Positions 25,696 to 34,865 are shown, numbered from the stretch's first letter. The stretch: 64,000 nucleotides of DNA from Synergistetes bacterium HGW-Synergistetes-1 (GCA_002839185.1 PGXO01000002.1:62001-126000), one strand, 5' to 3'. A program made the numbers and translations. Notes: generated by a model not told the origin, from the letters alone.

Positions 25696-25830
25696 GTATT
25701 TTGTTCATAAGTGCTCATGCAGTTTGAAATGGTTTTTATGCATCATCCTGCTATAATATCATTGGAAAAGGTCTGATTTTGAATAGAAGTTCAGATAAAA
25801 ATCCAGTTTTTAATTTAAGAGGTGAAGAAC

Positions 25831-26508
25831 ATGACGACTCTGCACTTGCCGAGCAACCTGCCCAAGCCGACGCTTGAGGAGATAAGAAACTGTCCTATCA
25901 GGAGCAGAATAGATAATATTGCAGTGCGGGCGGGCCTCAATCCTCCTCCTTTGGACGGCAGGGACATGATCCTTCACATTTCTGACACCCCTTCGGCCAT
26001 GTTTCCCTACCTGCGGAGAGCCATACAGCGTCTTCGTCCGGCATGGATAGTACATACAGGGGATCTCGTAGATGACATAAAGCTTGAGACCAGGCCGGGC
26101 ATGATAGATCTTTACAGAAAAAAACTTCGTGTGCTTTTGAACCTGCTCACTGACGAAACATGTGGGGCCATCCTTCTTACCGGAAACCATGACCATCTTC
26201 CGAGTTTGCTTGAAATGACAGAGAACTCTTCGATCCAGGTATGGAGCAGGCCCGGTCGTTTTTACATAGGAAGTTTCCGTTTCAGGGCCGGTCATACTTA
26301 TGAGGACGTAATGAACGATGCCGGAGAGTACAACCTCTTTGGACACAGTATGGAACATCCTACTTCTATAGATGAATGCGGAAGGTTTTTTCTGAACGGA
26401 CTTGAAAAAATGCACCTGATACACATGGAGACAGGAGATGTGATCCCTTTCAAATATCCGCCGGGGACGAATGATGCCAGGCTCGAACGTAAACGCATAT
26501 CATTATAA
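25831..26508 (+). CDS. Calcineurin-like metallophosphoesterase
   Basis: A 225-residue protein with most of the metallophosphoesterase motifs in order: HISDTPS (49-55), GDLVDD (77-82), GNHDH (118-122) and FGHSMEH (170-176). In the first motif the usual Asp-x-His is Asp-Thr-Pro, so one metal ligand is missing or supplied by His49, which makes the activity uncertain. Cytoplasmic; substrate unknown. GAGGTG lies 6 nt before the ATG at 25831; a GTG at 25822 overlaps that site. It is followed by an unrecognised gene 15 bp downstream, apparently one operon. Confidence 0.75.
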   Translation: MTTLHLPSNLPKPTLEEIRNCPIRSRIDNIAVRAGLNPPPLDGRDMILHISDTPSAMFPYLRRAIQRLRPAWIVHTGDLVDDIKLETRPGMIDLYRKKLRVLLNLLTDETCGAILLTGNHDHLPSLLEMTENSSIQVWSRPGRFYIGSFRFRAGHTYEDVMNDAGEYNLFGHSMEHPTSIDECGRFFLNGLEKMHLIHMETGDVIPFKYPPGTNDARLERKRISL

Positions 26509-26523
26509 TAGGAGGTTTTCTTA

Positions 26524-27552
26524 ATGCTCTCTCTTGTCAGAAGCGGTCCGGAAAGTCTTGTCCTTCATGCAACAGATAAGGTTGGCGAAATTAAAAAATA
26601 TCTCAATGAGTGGGGTTCACTGGTATCCCTGGACCCTGAAAAAGCACTGGGCATATATGGAAACAACAGGAGGCTGATTTTTTTTATTTCATCTTCTGAC
26701 CTGCTCACCGAAGAAGAAGAAGAGGAGACATTCGTATCTGAAAACTCTATTGAACTCCTTCTCTGTACACTGATCAACAAGAGGCTTATAAGTGGTGTTG
26801 AAGAGGTCAAAATGATGCCAGGCTTCATAATGATGAGATTGATGGGCAACATAGAGAACGGCATCCGGGCGATACACGAAGATCTGGGCGGGGAAATAAT
26901 CGGCAGGGATCCGATGTTCCGAAATTACATACCAGGAACATCGTCAGTCATATATTTTACCCAAAAAGCGATAAACAGAGCTGTCTCCGCTAACGACATG
27001 TACGAAAAGGCGCTGCTGATACATGACAGGTCAAAGGGTGCAATTATCCAATACCTTGGGATCAGAGGGATAGAGTATCTCGGAGATGCAATGGGCACCC
27101 CTGACTGGAATGATGTCGAGATCAAAATATATGACGCAAACGGATATTTTGATATACACAGACAGAGGCTCTGGATGGCCACCCAGGGCCTTCAGGTGGG
27201 CGTAGTCCTTGCGGAAAGATGGGGCAAGGACCAGGCTATGGTGATGATGAGCGTACCGATCTACCTTGTGAAGATATTTACACCGATGGAAGTGCAGGAA
27301 ATTAAAAAGATAGCCATGGGACTGGAATACAACGAGATGGGACAGCGTTTTGCAGACTTTGATGTTTTTTTTAAGGATAAAAAGGTGAGCGCATACACTG
27401 AACTTGAGTCGCATCCGGGATTTTCCAGGAATGACATTGGCATGCTCTATCGGAATGAGATCATGAAGAATATGGATTCTGATACCAGAAACGAACTGCT
27501 CAGGCTGGAAAAAAAATTAGAAGAAAAACAAGAGATAAAATTAAAGAATTAA
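26524..27552 (+). CDS. Protein of unknown function, partner of the phosphoesterase
   Basis: A 342-residue soluble protein that I do not recognise. There is no signal peptide or membrane segment. It opens with LVRSGPESLVLHATDKVGEIKKYL, has an acidic patch of seven consecutive Glu-rich residues near position 62, and ends in a Lys/Glu-rich helical tail. The mixed alpha/beta composition suggests a folded enzyme or binding protein. AGGAGG lies upstream of the ATG. The gene follows the metallophosphoesterase by 15 bp and a 683-bp non-coding stretch follows it, so these two genes form an isolated pair. Confidence 0.65.
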   Translation: MLSLVRSGPESLVLHATDKVGEIKKYLNEWGSLVSLDPEKALGIYGNNRRLIFFISSSDLLTEEEEEETFVSENSIELLLCTLINKRLISGVEEVKMMPGFIMMRLMGNIENGIRAIHEDLGGEIIGRDPMFRNYIPGTSSVIYFTQKAINRAVSANDMYEKALLIHDRSKGAIIQYLGIRGIEYLGDAMGTPDWNDVEIKIYDANGYFDIHRQRLWMATQGLQVGVVLAERWGKDQAMVMMSVPIYLVKIFTPMEVQEIKKIAMGLEYNEMGQRFADFDVFFKDKKVSAYTELESHPGFSRNDIGMLYRNEIMKNMDSDTRNELLRLEKKLEEKQEIKLKN

Positions 27553-28235
27553 ATTATATATATTCATAGTTTGAATAATTTTATTTATTTATGTTAGTTT
27601 TTAACGAAATTCGATACAATAGGTCTTCTTTGTTAATATAAATATACAATAAGAACATCTTTTTCCCCGATCGGGCACCGTTTTTTGCCCGATCGTTGTC
27701 TTTGTGGAAGTTGGATATCCTTGTCTGTCACTTTTCGTCATACCATCCCAAAATAAACATGCCAACAAATTGATAGTTATTTCTAAATATTCTGACATAT
27801 ATGTCATACTTTATAAAAATTTATATTAAAAAAGATATTTCTTGATGTTTCTGAACTGAATTTTTTATGAAGCAAATTTGAAAGTTTTAAAGCCAAATTT
27901 AGAAAAAAATTGAAATAAACGGTGCTTTATTGCATAAATAAAGTTTGTACTTCCAGATTGTTCAGATATTTCACAAATATTTTTTGGTAAAAAAGACAAA
28001 GGTTATCAAAATTTATATTATTGATATTAAAGTTCATATATGGTAAGCTGTTAATAAGTTGGGTTCTGAATATCTATTTTGTATATATATTCGAATTCAT
28101 TGACTATGACTAAGAAAGGGGGATTTGCAAAGTATTTCTGTCAATATTCAGGCCCGAATGAGAGCAACTGTCTGTTTTGCTTTTTATTATTTAATTCAAA
28201 ATAAGAAATATCGATAAGAAAGCGAGGTCTAACGT
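27553..28235. other. 683-bp A+T-rich non-coding region before the NSS symporter
   Basis: Apart from the hairpin at 27668-27695, this stretch has long A/T tracts and no supported gene. A TTG-started frame at about 28127 behind AAGGGGG has unsuitable spacing and no recognisable product. The region presumably holds the symporter promoter, which I could not fix. Confidence 0.5.
27668..27695. terminator. Perfect 10-bp hairpin after the unknown gene
   Basis: CGATCGGGCA (27668-27677) pairs with TGCCCGATCG (27686-27695) around an 8-nt loop. The T-rich tail on the plus strand is interrupted by G, so it may be a weak terminator for the gene ending at 27552. Confidence 0.45.
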
Positions 28236-29729
28236 ATGGCTGAAATCAAACAGGGCGGCGATCAGTTTTCAAGCCGCTGGGGACTTATTGCAACAGTTCT
28301 TGGCATGGCAGTCGGTACGGGAAATATATGGCGTTTCCCGCGTGAAGTAGCAAGCAACAATGGTGGCGCGTTTATTCTTATCTGTTTCATTGCATTATTT
28401 TTCTGGGCGGTACCTCTGATTTGTGCTGAATCCGTTTTTGGAAAAAAGACCCGTATGGCCAACGCTGGAGCCTTCAAGGTGCTTCTGGGCGACAACTGGA
28501 CCTGGGTAGGAGCCTGGTGTGCGATGGTCTGCGTAATGCTCGGCTGCTACTACGTCGTAGTTCTTGGCTGGGTCATGAAGTACCTTGCTCTGATTTTTAC
28601 CGGTTTCCTTACGCAGGTACAGGCAGGCGGCACAGAGCTTACTTCCGAAGTCTGGAAGAACTTTGCCACAACTCCTCCTGCAGTTGAGGCATGGATGTGG
28701 TTTGTGGCCGCGGTCCTTATCGCTGCTGCTATTATCGTACGCGGTGTTCAGGGCGGTATCGAGAAGGCAAACAAAATAATGATCCCAGCGGTCTTTATCC
28801 TTCTGGCTATCCTTCTCGTCCGAGTGATCATGCTCCCTGGTGCATGGAAAGGCCTGGAGTACATGTACCACGTAGAATTGGTCGACTTCACCCGCCCCAA
28901 TGTCTGGCTTGCAGCTTTTACTCAGGCAGCCTGGTCATCCGGAGCAGGTTGGGGAATGTTCCACGTCTATTTCGTATATGCAGCCAAGGATGAGGACATC
29001 ATGCTCAACGCCTTCACCGCAACATTCGGAGATATGGTCGCAGCGATGCTGGCAGGCATGGTCGTACTTCCGGCAGTCTTTGCGCTCGCTCCCGATCCTA
29101 TGGCAGTAATGAAATCAGGCGCAAACGGACTGACCTTTGTCAACCTTACAAACCTGTTTGCCCATACAACCGGAGGATTCATTATGGCGGTCCTCTTCTT
29201 TATAGCACTCTTCTCAGCTGCGCTCAGCTCGGTCATAGCGATGGTCGAGCTTGGATGCCGCAACCTTATGGACATGGGCTTCAGCCGTCCGAAGGCGACA
29301 GTTTTCGTAACTGCATTCTTCCTCGTAGTTGGAAGCTGGTCAGCCCTCGACAATGGTATCTTCGAAAACCAGGACATGGTCTGGGGAGTGGCTCTTCTGA
29401 TGGTCGGACTCTTCTATTCAATAGCTGCTATGAAGTTTGGTGTTGAAAAGCTATGGAAAGAAGAAATCGCCCCCTGCTCAGATATGCATGTCAAGTGGAT
29501 GTGGACTGTGATCAGATTCTTCCCCGTTGAATTTGCACTGGTCTGGGGTTGGTGGGTATATCAGTCAATGACATGGTATCCCGGAGAGTGGTTCAAGTTC
29601 TGGCCGCTGCAGAAGTACGCCTATACCCCCGGATCCATGGTCGTTGAATGGACTCTCCTTGCTGTGATCCTCTTCATCCTTAACGGAACCATGGCAAAGA
29701 AACTTGTCCATTCCAACAAGCTGGATTAA
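28236..29729 (+). CDS. Neurotransmitter:sodium symporter (NSS) family amino-acid transporter
   Basis: A 497-residue inner-membrane protein with about 11-12 membrane segments. The first segment shows the NSS signature: VLGMAVGTGNIWRFP, where unwound-helix Gly/Asn residues bind Na+ and substrate. Segment 6 has FTQAAWSSGAGWGMFHVY, and FFIALFSAALSSVIAMVE covers the Na+ site of segment 8. It imports an amino acid with sodium; the specificity (Met, Ala, Tyr, Trp and others are known) cannot be read. GAGGT lies about 8 nt upstream. It is followed by a 34-residue single-pass protein, the arrangement of MetP-MetS-type transporters. Confidence 0.92.
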   Translation: MAEIKQGGDQFSSRWGLIATVLGMAVGTGNIWRFPREVASNNGGAFILICFIALFFWAVPLICAESVFGKKTRMANAGAFKVLLGDNWTWVGAWCAMVCVMLGCYYVVVLGWVMKYLALIFTGFLTQVQAGGTELTSEVWKNFATTPPAVEAWMWFVAAVLIAAAIIVRGVQGGIEKANKIMIPAVFILLAILLVRVIMLPGAWKGLEYMYHVELVDFTRPNVWLAAFTQAAWSSGAGWGMFHVYFVYAAKDEDIMLNAFTATFGDMVAAMLAGMVVLPAVFALAPDPMAVMKSGANGLTFVNLTNLFAHTTGGFIMAVLFFIALFSAALSSVIAMVELGCRNLMDMGFSRPKATVFVTAFFLVVGSWSALDNGIFENQDMVWGVALLMVGLFYSIAAMKFGVEKLWKEEIAPCSDMHVKWMWTVIRFFPVEFALVWGWWVYQSMTWYPGEWFKFWPLQKYAYTPGSMVVEWTLLAVILFILNGTMAKKLVHSNKLD

Positions 29730-29762
29730 CTCCGGCCTGAGTGGAAAAAGGAGGAAATAAAT

Positions 29763-29867
29763 ATGTGGCAGCTCAACATGGTGTTTTGCATCGCTGTTGG
29801 TTTCGGTTCCTTTGCATGGGCTCTTAAAAGGACAATGGATGCTGAAAAAATGAAGAAAAAGGGTTAG
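29763..29867 (+). CDS. Single-pass small subunit of the NSS transporter (MetS-like)
   Basis: A 34-residue protein behind a strong AGGAGG site, 33 bp after the NSS gene. Residues 4-21 (LNMVFCIAVGFGSFAWAL) form one membrane helix and the rest is a short basic tail ending KMKKKG. Small single-helix partners are known for bacterial NSS transporters, for example MetS with MetP, where they are needed for transport. A terminator follows at once, closing a two-gene unit. Identity rests on size, topology and position rather than sequence similarity. Confidence 0.75.
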   Translation: MWQLNMVFCIAVGFGSFAWALKRTMDAEKMKKKG

Positions 29868-29897
29868 GCTGTAACTTTTATAAATGCATTTTAAAGA

Positions 29898-29933
29898 AGA
29901 AAACGGAGGCGGCTTAAGCCGCCTCCGTTTTCT
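29898..29933. terminator. Perfect-palindrome terminator after the NSS unit
   Basis: An uninterrupted palindrome whose half is AGAAAACGGAGGCGGCTT (29898-29915), giving a long GC stem flanked by A and T tracts (AAAA before, TTTT after). It can terminate in both directions and lies 30 bp after the small-subunit gene. Confidence 0.85.
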
Positions 29934-30054
29934 ATAGTTCAGGTATAGTTGCAAATATACTCTACTAGCTTGCTTTTATCGTGTATGGTGCTATAAGATA
30001 TTTACTAAAGTTGATTGAAGCAAATATTTGATTTATTTGAAAGGCGGAATAGAT

Positions 30055-31428
30055 TTGAAGATCGTTCTTGTCGGAGCCGGAGAAGTAGGTTACAACGTTG
30101 CTAAAGATCTTTCTGCCGATGGGCACGACATAATTGTGGTTGAAGATGACGAAGAGAGGGCCATCCGTGTCGAGAACGACCTCGACGTTATGGTAGTGAG
30201 AGGAAACGGAGCCAGGCCCAGTGTCCTTGAAAAAGCCGGAGTCAAGGCGGGAGCTGAGGATATACCCCTTCTCATTGCCTGTACCAACAAGGACGAAGTC
30301 AACATAATGTCATGCTGGATCGCAAAAAAAATGGGTGTACCTCATGTCATTGCCAGAGCTGTAGGCCTTGAATTCACAGATAACGAGGGTTGGGCAAAGG
30401 ACCTTGGCATAGATATGCTTATCTCTCCGGAAAGGTCAGTTGCAAGGGAACTTGAGGAACTTCTTGAGGTAAGAGGAGCTCTCCATGCCGTTGAGATCGC
30501 AGGTGGCAAGGCGGGCATATACGTCTTCAGGATAGCAGAGGACTCAGTAATAAAAGAGATGCCCTTATGTGATGTAAGGAAGAAAAATCCAAATCTTATC
30601 ACACTTGTTGTCTCGATCCAGAGAGATGGCAAAAGTTTTGTTCCGAAAGCTAACGATGCTCTGCTGCCCGGTGACATATGCTATTCAATGTGCTATCGGG
30701 ACCAGGTTCATGAGCTTGAATCGCTTTTTCAGCCCTCTCTTTCAAAAAAACTGAGAAGGGTCTTCATAATAGGAGCAGGAAAAATAGGTTTTCAGACAGC
30801 CAAACGTCTGATAACCAGAACGCCCGGGATCGAGATCTGTATAGTCGAGGAGGACAAAGCCAAGAGCGAGCGCATAGCGGCCGAACTTCCTGAAGTGCTG
30901 GTGATATGCGGGGACGGTGCGGATTCTGAGCTGCTTCTTTCAGAAGGAGTCGACAAGGCGGATGGTTTTGTTGCCGCAACAGATCAGGACGAGACCAACC
31001 TTATGCTTGCAGTTCTTGGCAAGACCCTGGGAGTTTCAAAGAGCATAGCAGTGGTCAAAAGGTCGAATTACCTGGGAATGACAGAGCATATCCCAGTGGA
31101 TTCCATAGTAAACAGAAACCAGACACTAGCACAGGTCATAATACGATACGTCCGCTACCCCGGCTCTTCAAGGGTACTCACTGTCTTTGAAGAAATCAGT
31201 TCCGAAGCTCTTGAACTGACCCTGTCAGGGGAATCGCCATCCGTGGGCATGGCTCTTATGGATCTTCACATGCCTGCCGGGTCGATAATAGGCCTTATAG
31301 AGAGAAATCAGGAACTACTCATTCCAACAGGAAGGACAGAACTTAAAAAGGGAGACAAAATAGTTGTATTTGCCTCTGCGAACACAATGCCGCAGGTAAT
31401 GGAAGTTCTTGGAGAATCAGCAAGGTGA
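30055..31428 (+). CDS. trkA: Trk potassium transporter NAD-binding protein
   Basis: A 457-residue cytoplasmic regulator with the TrkA plan of two tandem RCK units. Each has a Rossmann GxGxxG (KIVLVGAGEVGYNVA at the N-terminus; VFIIGAGKIGFQTA at about 235) and an Asp/Glu at the end of the second strand, followed by a TrkA-C domain. It binds NAD(H) or ATP and gates TrkH. The TTG at 30055 is preferred: AAAGGCGG lies 7 nt before it and the protein then starts directly with the Rossmann strand. A frame opening at 30028 overlaps the ribosome-binding site. Its end overlaps trkH by 4 bp. Confidence 0.92.
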   Translation: MKIVLVGAGEVGYNVAKDLSADGHDIIVVEDDEERAIRVENDLDVMVVRGNGARPSVLEKAGVKAGAEDIPLLIACTNKDEVNIMSCWIAKKMGVPHVIARAVGLEFTDNEGWAKDLGIDMLISPERSVARELEELLEVRGALHAVEIAGGKAGIYVFRIAEDSVIKEMPLCDVRKKNPNLITLVVSIQRDGKSFVPKANDALLPGDICYSMCYRDQVHELESLFQPSLSKKLRRVFIIGAGKIGFQTAKRLITRTPGIEICIVEEDKAKSERIAAELPEVLVICGDGADSELLLSEGVDKADGFVAATDQDETNLMLAVLGKTLGVSKSIAVVKRSNYLGMTEHIPVDSIVNRNQTLAQVIIRYVRYPGSSRVLTVFEEISSEALELTLSGESPSVGMALMDLHMPAGSIIGLIERNQELLIPTGRTELKKGDKIVVFASANTMPQVMEVLGESAR

Positions 31429-32876
31429 AATTAAGAGTGGTCGCAAGATTTCTTGCCGTTATAGTTTTTCTGATTTCATTATGCATGCTGATGCCGCTCG
31501 GATGGGCAGTTAAAGATGGCAGCAGCGACATCAGAGCCTTTACAATTTCGATCGCAGCGGGTTGTCTCTTTTCGCTGATCCTCTTCTTATTTGGTTGCAA
31601 GGCCAGGGCAAAGGATATGGGAACAAGAGAGGCATTTGCCGCTGTGGCTCTTGCATGGATATTCGCCTCTCTCCAGGGGTGCCTTCCCTACATTGCAGGA
31701 GGCTACATCCCCTCCTTCACAGATGCTTATTTTGAAGCGATGTCCGGGTTTACCACGACAGGAGCAACAATACTCACCAATATTGAGATGAATCCCAGGG
31801 GTATTCTTATGTGGCGGGCACAGACCCAATGGCTTGGAGGAATGGGTATAGTTGTTCTGACCCTTGCCCTGCTCCCCATGCTTGGAATGAGCGTTACCCA
31901 GCTTTTCAAGGCAGAAGTACCCGGACCAGTGCTGGAAAAAATAAGTCCGAGGATACAGGATGTCGCGACGATGCTTTGGAAGGTGTACATGGGCCTGACT
32001 ATCCTTGGAATAGCCGTGCTTTTCTCAGGAGGCATGAGTTTTTATGAGTCTATTTGCCATATATTCACAACTGTATCCACAGGAGGGTTTTCTCCAAGAA
32101 ACGCCAGTATAGCGGCCTATGATTCAGCGTATTTTGATTGGGCGCTTACCATAATAATGTTTTTGTCGGGAGCTAACTTCAACCTGCATCTTCTGGCAAT
32201 AAAAAAGAAGAGCCTCAACCCATACAAAGATCCGGAGTTTATTTTTTATGTGAAGACAGCTTTTGCAGCAACTTTTGCCATATCCTTTTACCTTTACACA
32301 CAGGGTTTTTCACACACTGTTATGCACGCTCTACGCTACGGTGCCTTCCAGGTTGTTAGCATAATGACCACTACAGGATATGTAACAGCGGATTATTCGC
32401 TCTGGCCTCCATTCACGCAGGTACTGCTTTTATCACTGATGTTCATCGGAGGTTGCGCGGGCTCCACTGCAGGATCCATCAAATGTATCCGTATCCAGGT
32501 CATTTTCCGGCAGATCGCTGCTGAAGTAAAAAGATTTATCCATCCCCATGCAGCGATCACAGTAAGGGTGGGAAATCAGACGATAGAGAGCAGGATGGTG
32601 GCTTCCACGGCGACCTTTATTGTTTTATATGTCCTGATTTTCGTCTTTTCCTCCGTTGCTGTGTCAGCGACAGGAGAGGATCTGATAACATCTTTCAGCG
32701 CCGTAGCCACAACGCTTGGAAATGTTGGTCCCGGATTTGGGGCTGTAGGCCCAGTTGATAACTTTGCCTCCCAGCATGACGCCGCAAAGTGGATATATTC
32801 ATTTTGCATGCTTTGCGGAAGGCTGGAGCTGTACACGATCCTCGTGCTCTTCTCAAAGGACACCTGGCACAGATAA
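31425..32876 (+). CDS. trkH: Trk-type potassium uptake channel subunit
   Basis: A 483-residue inner-membrane protein with about ten membrane helices in four pore repeats. Filter-loop sequences with TTG(A/G)/TTGG-like turns are seen: SGFTTTGAT, TVSTGGFSP, TTTGYVTADY and TLGNVGPGF, the four K+-filter loops of the TrkH/KtrB family. GTG at 31425 overlaps the trkA stop as GTGA, so the two are translationally coupled. Together they take up K+. Confidence 0.95.
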   Translation: MKLRVVARFLAVIVFLISLCMLMPLGWAVKDGSSDIRAFTISIAAGCLFSLILFLFGCKARAKDMGTREAFAAVALAWIFASLQGCLPYIAGGYIPSFTDAYFEAMSGFTTTGATILTNIEMNPRGILMWRAQTQWLGGMGIVVLTLALLPMLGMSVTQLFKAEVPGPVLEKISPRIQDVATMLWKVYMGLTILGIAVLFSGGMSFYESICHIFTTVSTGGFSPRNASIAAYDSAYFDWALTIIMFLSGANFNLHLLAIKKKSLNPYKDPEFIFYVKTAFAATFAISFYLYTQGFSHTVMHALRYGAFQVVSIMTTTGYVTADYSLWPPFTQVLLLSLMFIGGCAGSTAGSIKCIRIQVIFRQIAAEVKRFIHPHAAITVRVGNQTIESRMVASTATFIVLYVLIFVFSSVAVSATGEDLITSFSAVATTLGNVGPGFGAVGPVDNFASQHDAAKWIYSFCMLCGRLELYTILVLFSKDTWHR

Positions 32877-32931
32877 ATATCAAATTTCGGTTCTTTCCCC
32901 TTCCCATTCACTGATATCCACATAGATAACC

Positions 32932-32978
32932 ACACAATATGTAGTGTTTGGTGGATAAGGTTCTATTGCATATAGTGT
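32932..32978 (+). promoter_or_regulatory. Tandem NrdR boxes upstream of nrdJ
   Basis: Two 16-bp sites, ACACAATATGTAGTGT (32932-32947) and CTATTGCATATAGTGT (32963-32978), start exactly 31 bp apart, or three helical turns. This is the usual pairing of boxes for the ATP/dATP-sensing repressor NrdR. The first is near the known consensus (acaCwAtATaTwGtgt). They lie 104-150 bp before the nrdJ start. Confidence 0.8.
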
Positions 32979-33081
32979 TTTGCCACTTACATATATAAAT
33001 TTTTATGTTATTATAATTATTGTCATCAGATAATTTGACGGAATTATTGCCCTTAAGATCAAAGGGAGGTTTTATATCATT

Positions 33082-34794
33082 ATGTTGCAGAAACCGGAAT
33101 TTAATAAACCAGCAAGAGAGATACTCAACGACCGCTACCTGTGGAAGGACGATTTCGGAAATTCATCTGAAACACCTGAGCAGATGCTTTTGCGTGTAGC
33201 CAGGCATGTCGCGTCTGCCGAAAAAACCGCCCCGCTCCAGTATGTATGGACCGACGAATACTACGATGTGATGGCAAAGCTTCTATTTCTGCCCAACAGT
33301 CCCACTATCATGAATGCCGGGCGCCCCGCCCCCCATGGTCAGCTGGCTGCCTGTTTTGTTATAGGGATTGAAGACTCTATGGAAAGCATATGTGAGGCGA
33401 TAAGGAAACAGATGCTGATCCACAAGAGCGGAGGAGGAACAGGTTTCAATTTCTCAAACCTGCGCAGCAGCGGGGCAAAAGTTAACAGCACGAACGGACG
33501 GGCATCGGGTCCGATCTCCTTTATGAGCCTTTTTGACAAGGCAACGGAAACGGTCCAGCAGGGCGGGATGCGCAGGGGAGCCAACATGGGCATCCTCAAC
33601 GTTGACCACCCGGATATACGCGACTTCATACACTGTAAGGACAAAGATGGGACGATCGCAAATTTCAATATTTCTGTGGGTGTTTTCGACAGTTTTATGG
33701 AGAAAGCAGAGGCTGCCCCTGATGGAGTTGAAGCCGGACTTCTTGACGAAATCGCAGAGACAGCCTGGCGGACAGGAGATCCGGGAATAATATTCCTGGA
33801 TGCCATCAACAGGGGAAATACAACCCCTGATCTTGGCCCTCTTACCAGTACCAACCCCTGCGGCGAATCACCCCTATATCCTAACGAGGCTTGCAACCTG
33901 GGATCGATAAACCTGGCCAAAATGGCGATAAAAGGCGAGTTTGATTATGAACTTTTAAAGAAGACAGCAGCTATTGCTACGAGGTTCCTTGACAGCGTGA
34001 TAGACGTAAACCACTATCCGCTTCCGGAAATATCCGAAGCGGTCAGGCATACGCGCAAGATCGGGCTTGGAGTGATGGGCTGGGCTGACCTTCTTTTCCA
34101 GCTGAGGATCCCTTATGACAGCGAACAGGCCATAGAGCTTGCAGAAAAGATAATGTCCCTGATCAAAGATACGGCGCACAAAACATCAGTTGAACTTGGA
34201 AAAGAAAAGGGCATACCAGGAGCGCTTGAACATCTTGGGCGCCGCAACGCGACCCTTACATGCATCGCTCCCACCGGAACGATAGCTCTTCTTGCGGACT
34301 GTTCTTCGGGGATCGAACCCCTCTTCGCGCTTGAGCACACCCGGGTACGCACCCAGATAGACGGTACAAAGGTGATCATGAAACAGGTGAACAGGCATTA
34401 TGCCGAGGCCTTCAAAGAAGAACTGCCGGAAAATGTAATAAAATCTGTTTTCATCACGTCCCATGATGTGGCTCCGCTCTCCCATGTCCGCACCCAGGGA
34501 GTGTTCCAGAAATACACAGACCTTGCGGTCTCAAAAACGGTCAATCTCCCACACGAGAGCACAAAGAAGGACGTGCTTGATTCTTATGTCCTCGCGTGGA
34601 AACTGGGATGCAAGGGAATAACGATATATCGCGACGGCTCAAAGTCAATGCAGGTCCTTTACAGGAAAGAGGAAGACAAAAAGCTTCAGCCGGAAGGCGA
34701 GGACATGAAGGCCGAAGGGTCTTTTGACAAAGTCCCTGTTGCTGTGCCTGCGGCAAGGCCGATAAAGCTCCTTCTCAAGAGAAGGCAGGACTGA
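33082..34794 (+). CDS. nrdJ: Adenosylcobalamin-dependent ribonucleotide reductase (class II)
   Basis: A 570-residue enzyme that makes deoxyribonucleotides with a B12 radical, needing neither oxygen nor a separate radical subunit. Motifs seen: SPTIMNAG near residue 75, the KSGGGTGFNFS segment, NPCGESPLYPNEACNLGSIN with catalytic Cys260, and CIAPTGTIALLADCSSGIEP. The catalytic barrel is complete, but the protein stops at residue 570 right after ARPIK, where many relatives continue into a TSCPD domain or Cys-rich redox tail. The ATG has GGGAGG 12 nt upstream, a long spacing. Two NrdR boxes precede it and a strong terminator follows. Confidence 0.92.
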   Translation: MLQKPEFNKPAREILNDRYLWKDDFGNSSETPEQMLLRVARHVASAEKTAPLQYVWTDEYYDVMAKLLFLPNSPTIMNAGRPAPHGQLAACFVIGIEDSMESICEAIRKQMLIHKSGGGTGFNFSNLRSSGAKVNSTNGRASGPISFMSLFDKATETVQQGGMRRGANMGILNVDHPDIRDFIHCKDKDGTIANFNISVGVFDSFMEKAEAAPDGVEAGLLDEIAETAWRTGDPGIIFLDAINRGNTTPDLGPLTSTNPCGESPLYPNEACNLGSINLAKMAIKGEFDYELLKKTAAIATRFLDSVIDVNHYPLPEISEAVRHTRKIGLGVMGWADLLFQLRIPYDSEQAIELAEKIMSLIKDTAHKTSVELGKEKGIPGALEHLGRRNATLTCIAPTGTIALLADCSSGIEPLFALEHTRVRTQIDGTKVIMKQVNRHYAEAFKEELPENVIKSVFITSHDVAPLSHVRTQGVFQKYTDLAVSKTVNLPHESTKKDVLDSYVLAWKLGCKGITIYRDGSKSMQVLYRKEEDKKLQPEGEDMKAEGSFDKVPVAVPAARPIKLLLKRRQD

Positions 34795-34833
34795 CAGGGA
34801 CATTTACCCGATTTAACCCGAAAATAGATATGG

Positions 34834-34865
34834 AAGACCGAAGGGACGATCCTTCGGTCTTTTTT
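34834..34865 (+). terminator. Rho-independent terminator of nrdJ
   Basis: AAGACCGAAGG (34834-34844) pairs with CCTTCGGTCTT (34851-34861) around a 6-nt loop, followed by a T run to 34865. It lies 40 bp past the nrdJ stop. Confidence 0.9.

Larger units (their letters stand above)
25085..25830. other. 746-bp control region of the tup operon and the divergent phosphoesterase gene
   Basis: This gap holds, reading leftward on the minus strand: a promoter candidate (25667-25695), a riboswitch-like element (25554-25649), an intrinsic terminator (25496-25536), a 9-bp perfect hairpin (25438-25446 with 25454-25462), a TGCAAC palindrome (25405-25419), a second promoter candidate, and a second riboswitch-like element (25197-25304). 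No protein-coding gene is supported. Confidence 0.7.

Noticed and set aside
28127-28220. TTG-started small frame before the NSS gene
   Set aside because: The SD-like sequence is too close to the TTG and the product is not recognisable.
29946-29962. GTTGCA in the trkA leader as a fifth operator
   Set aside because: Only one half-site of the TGCAAC-N3-GTTGCA plan is present.
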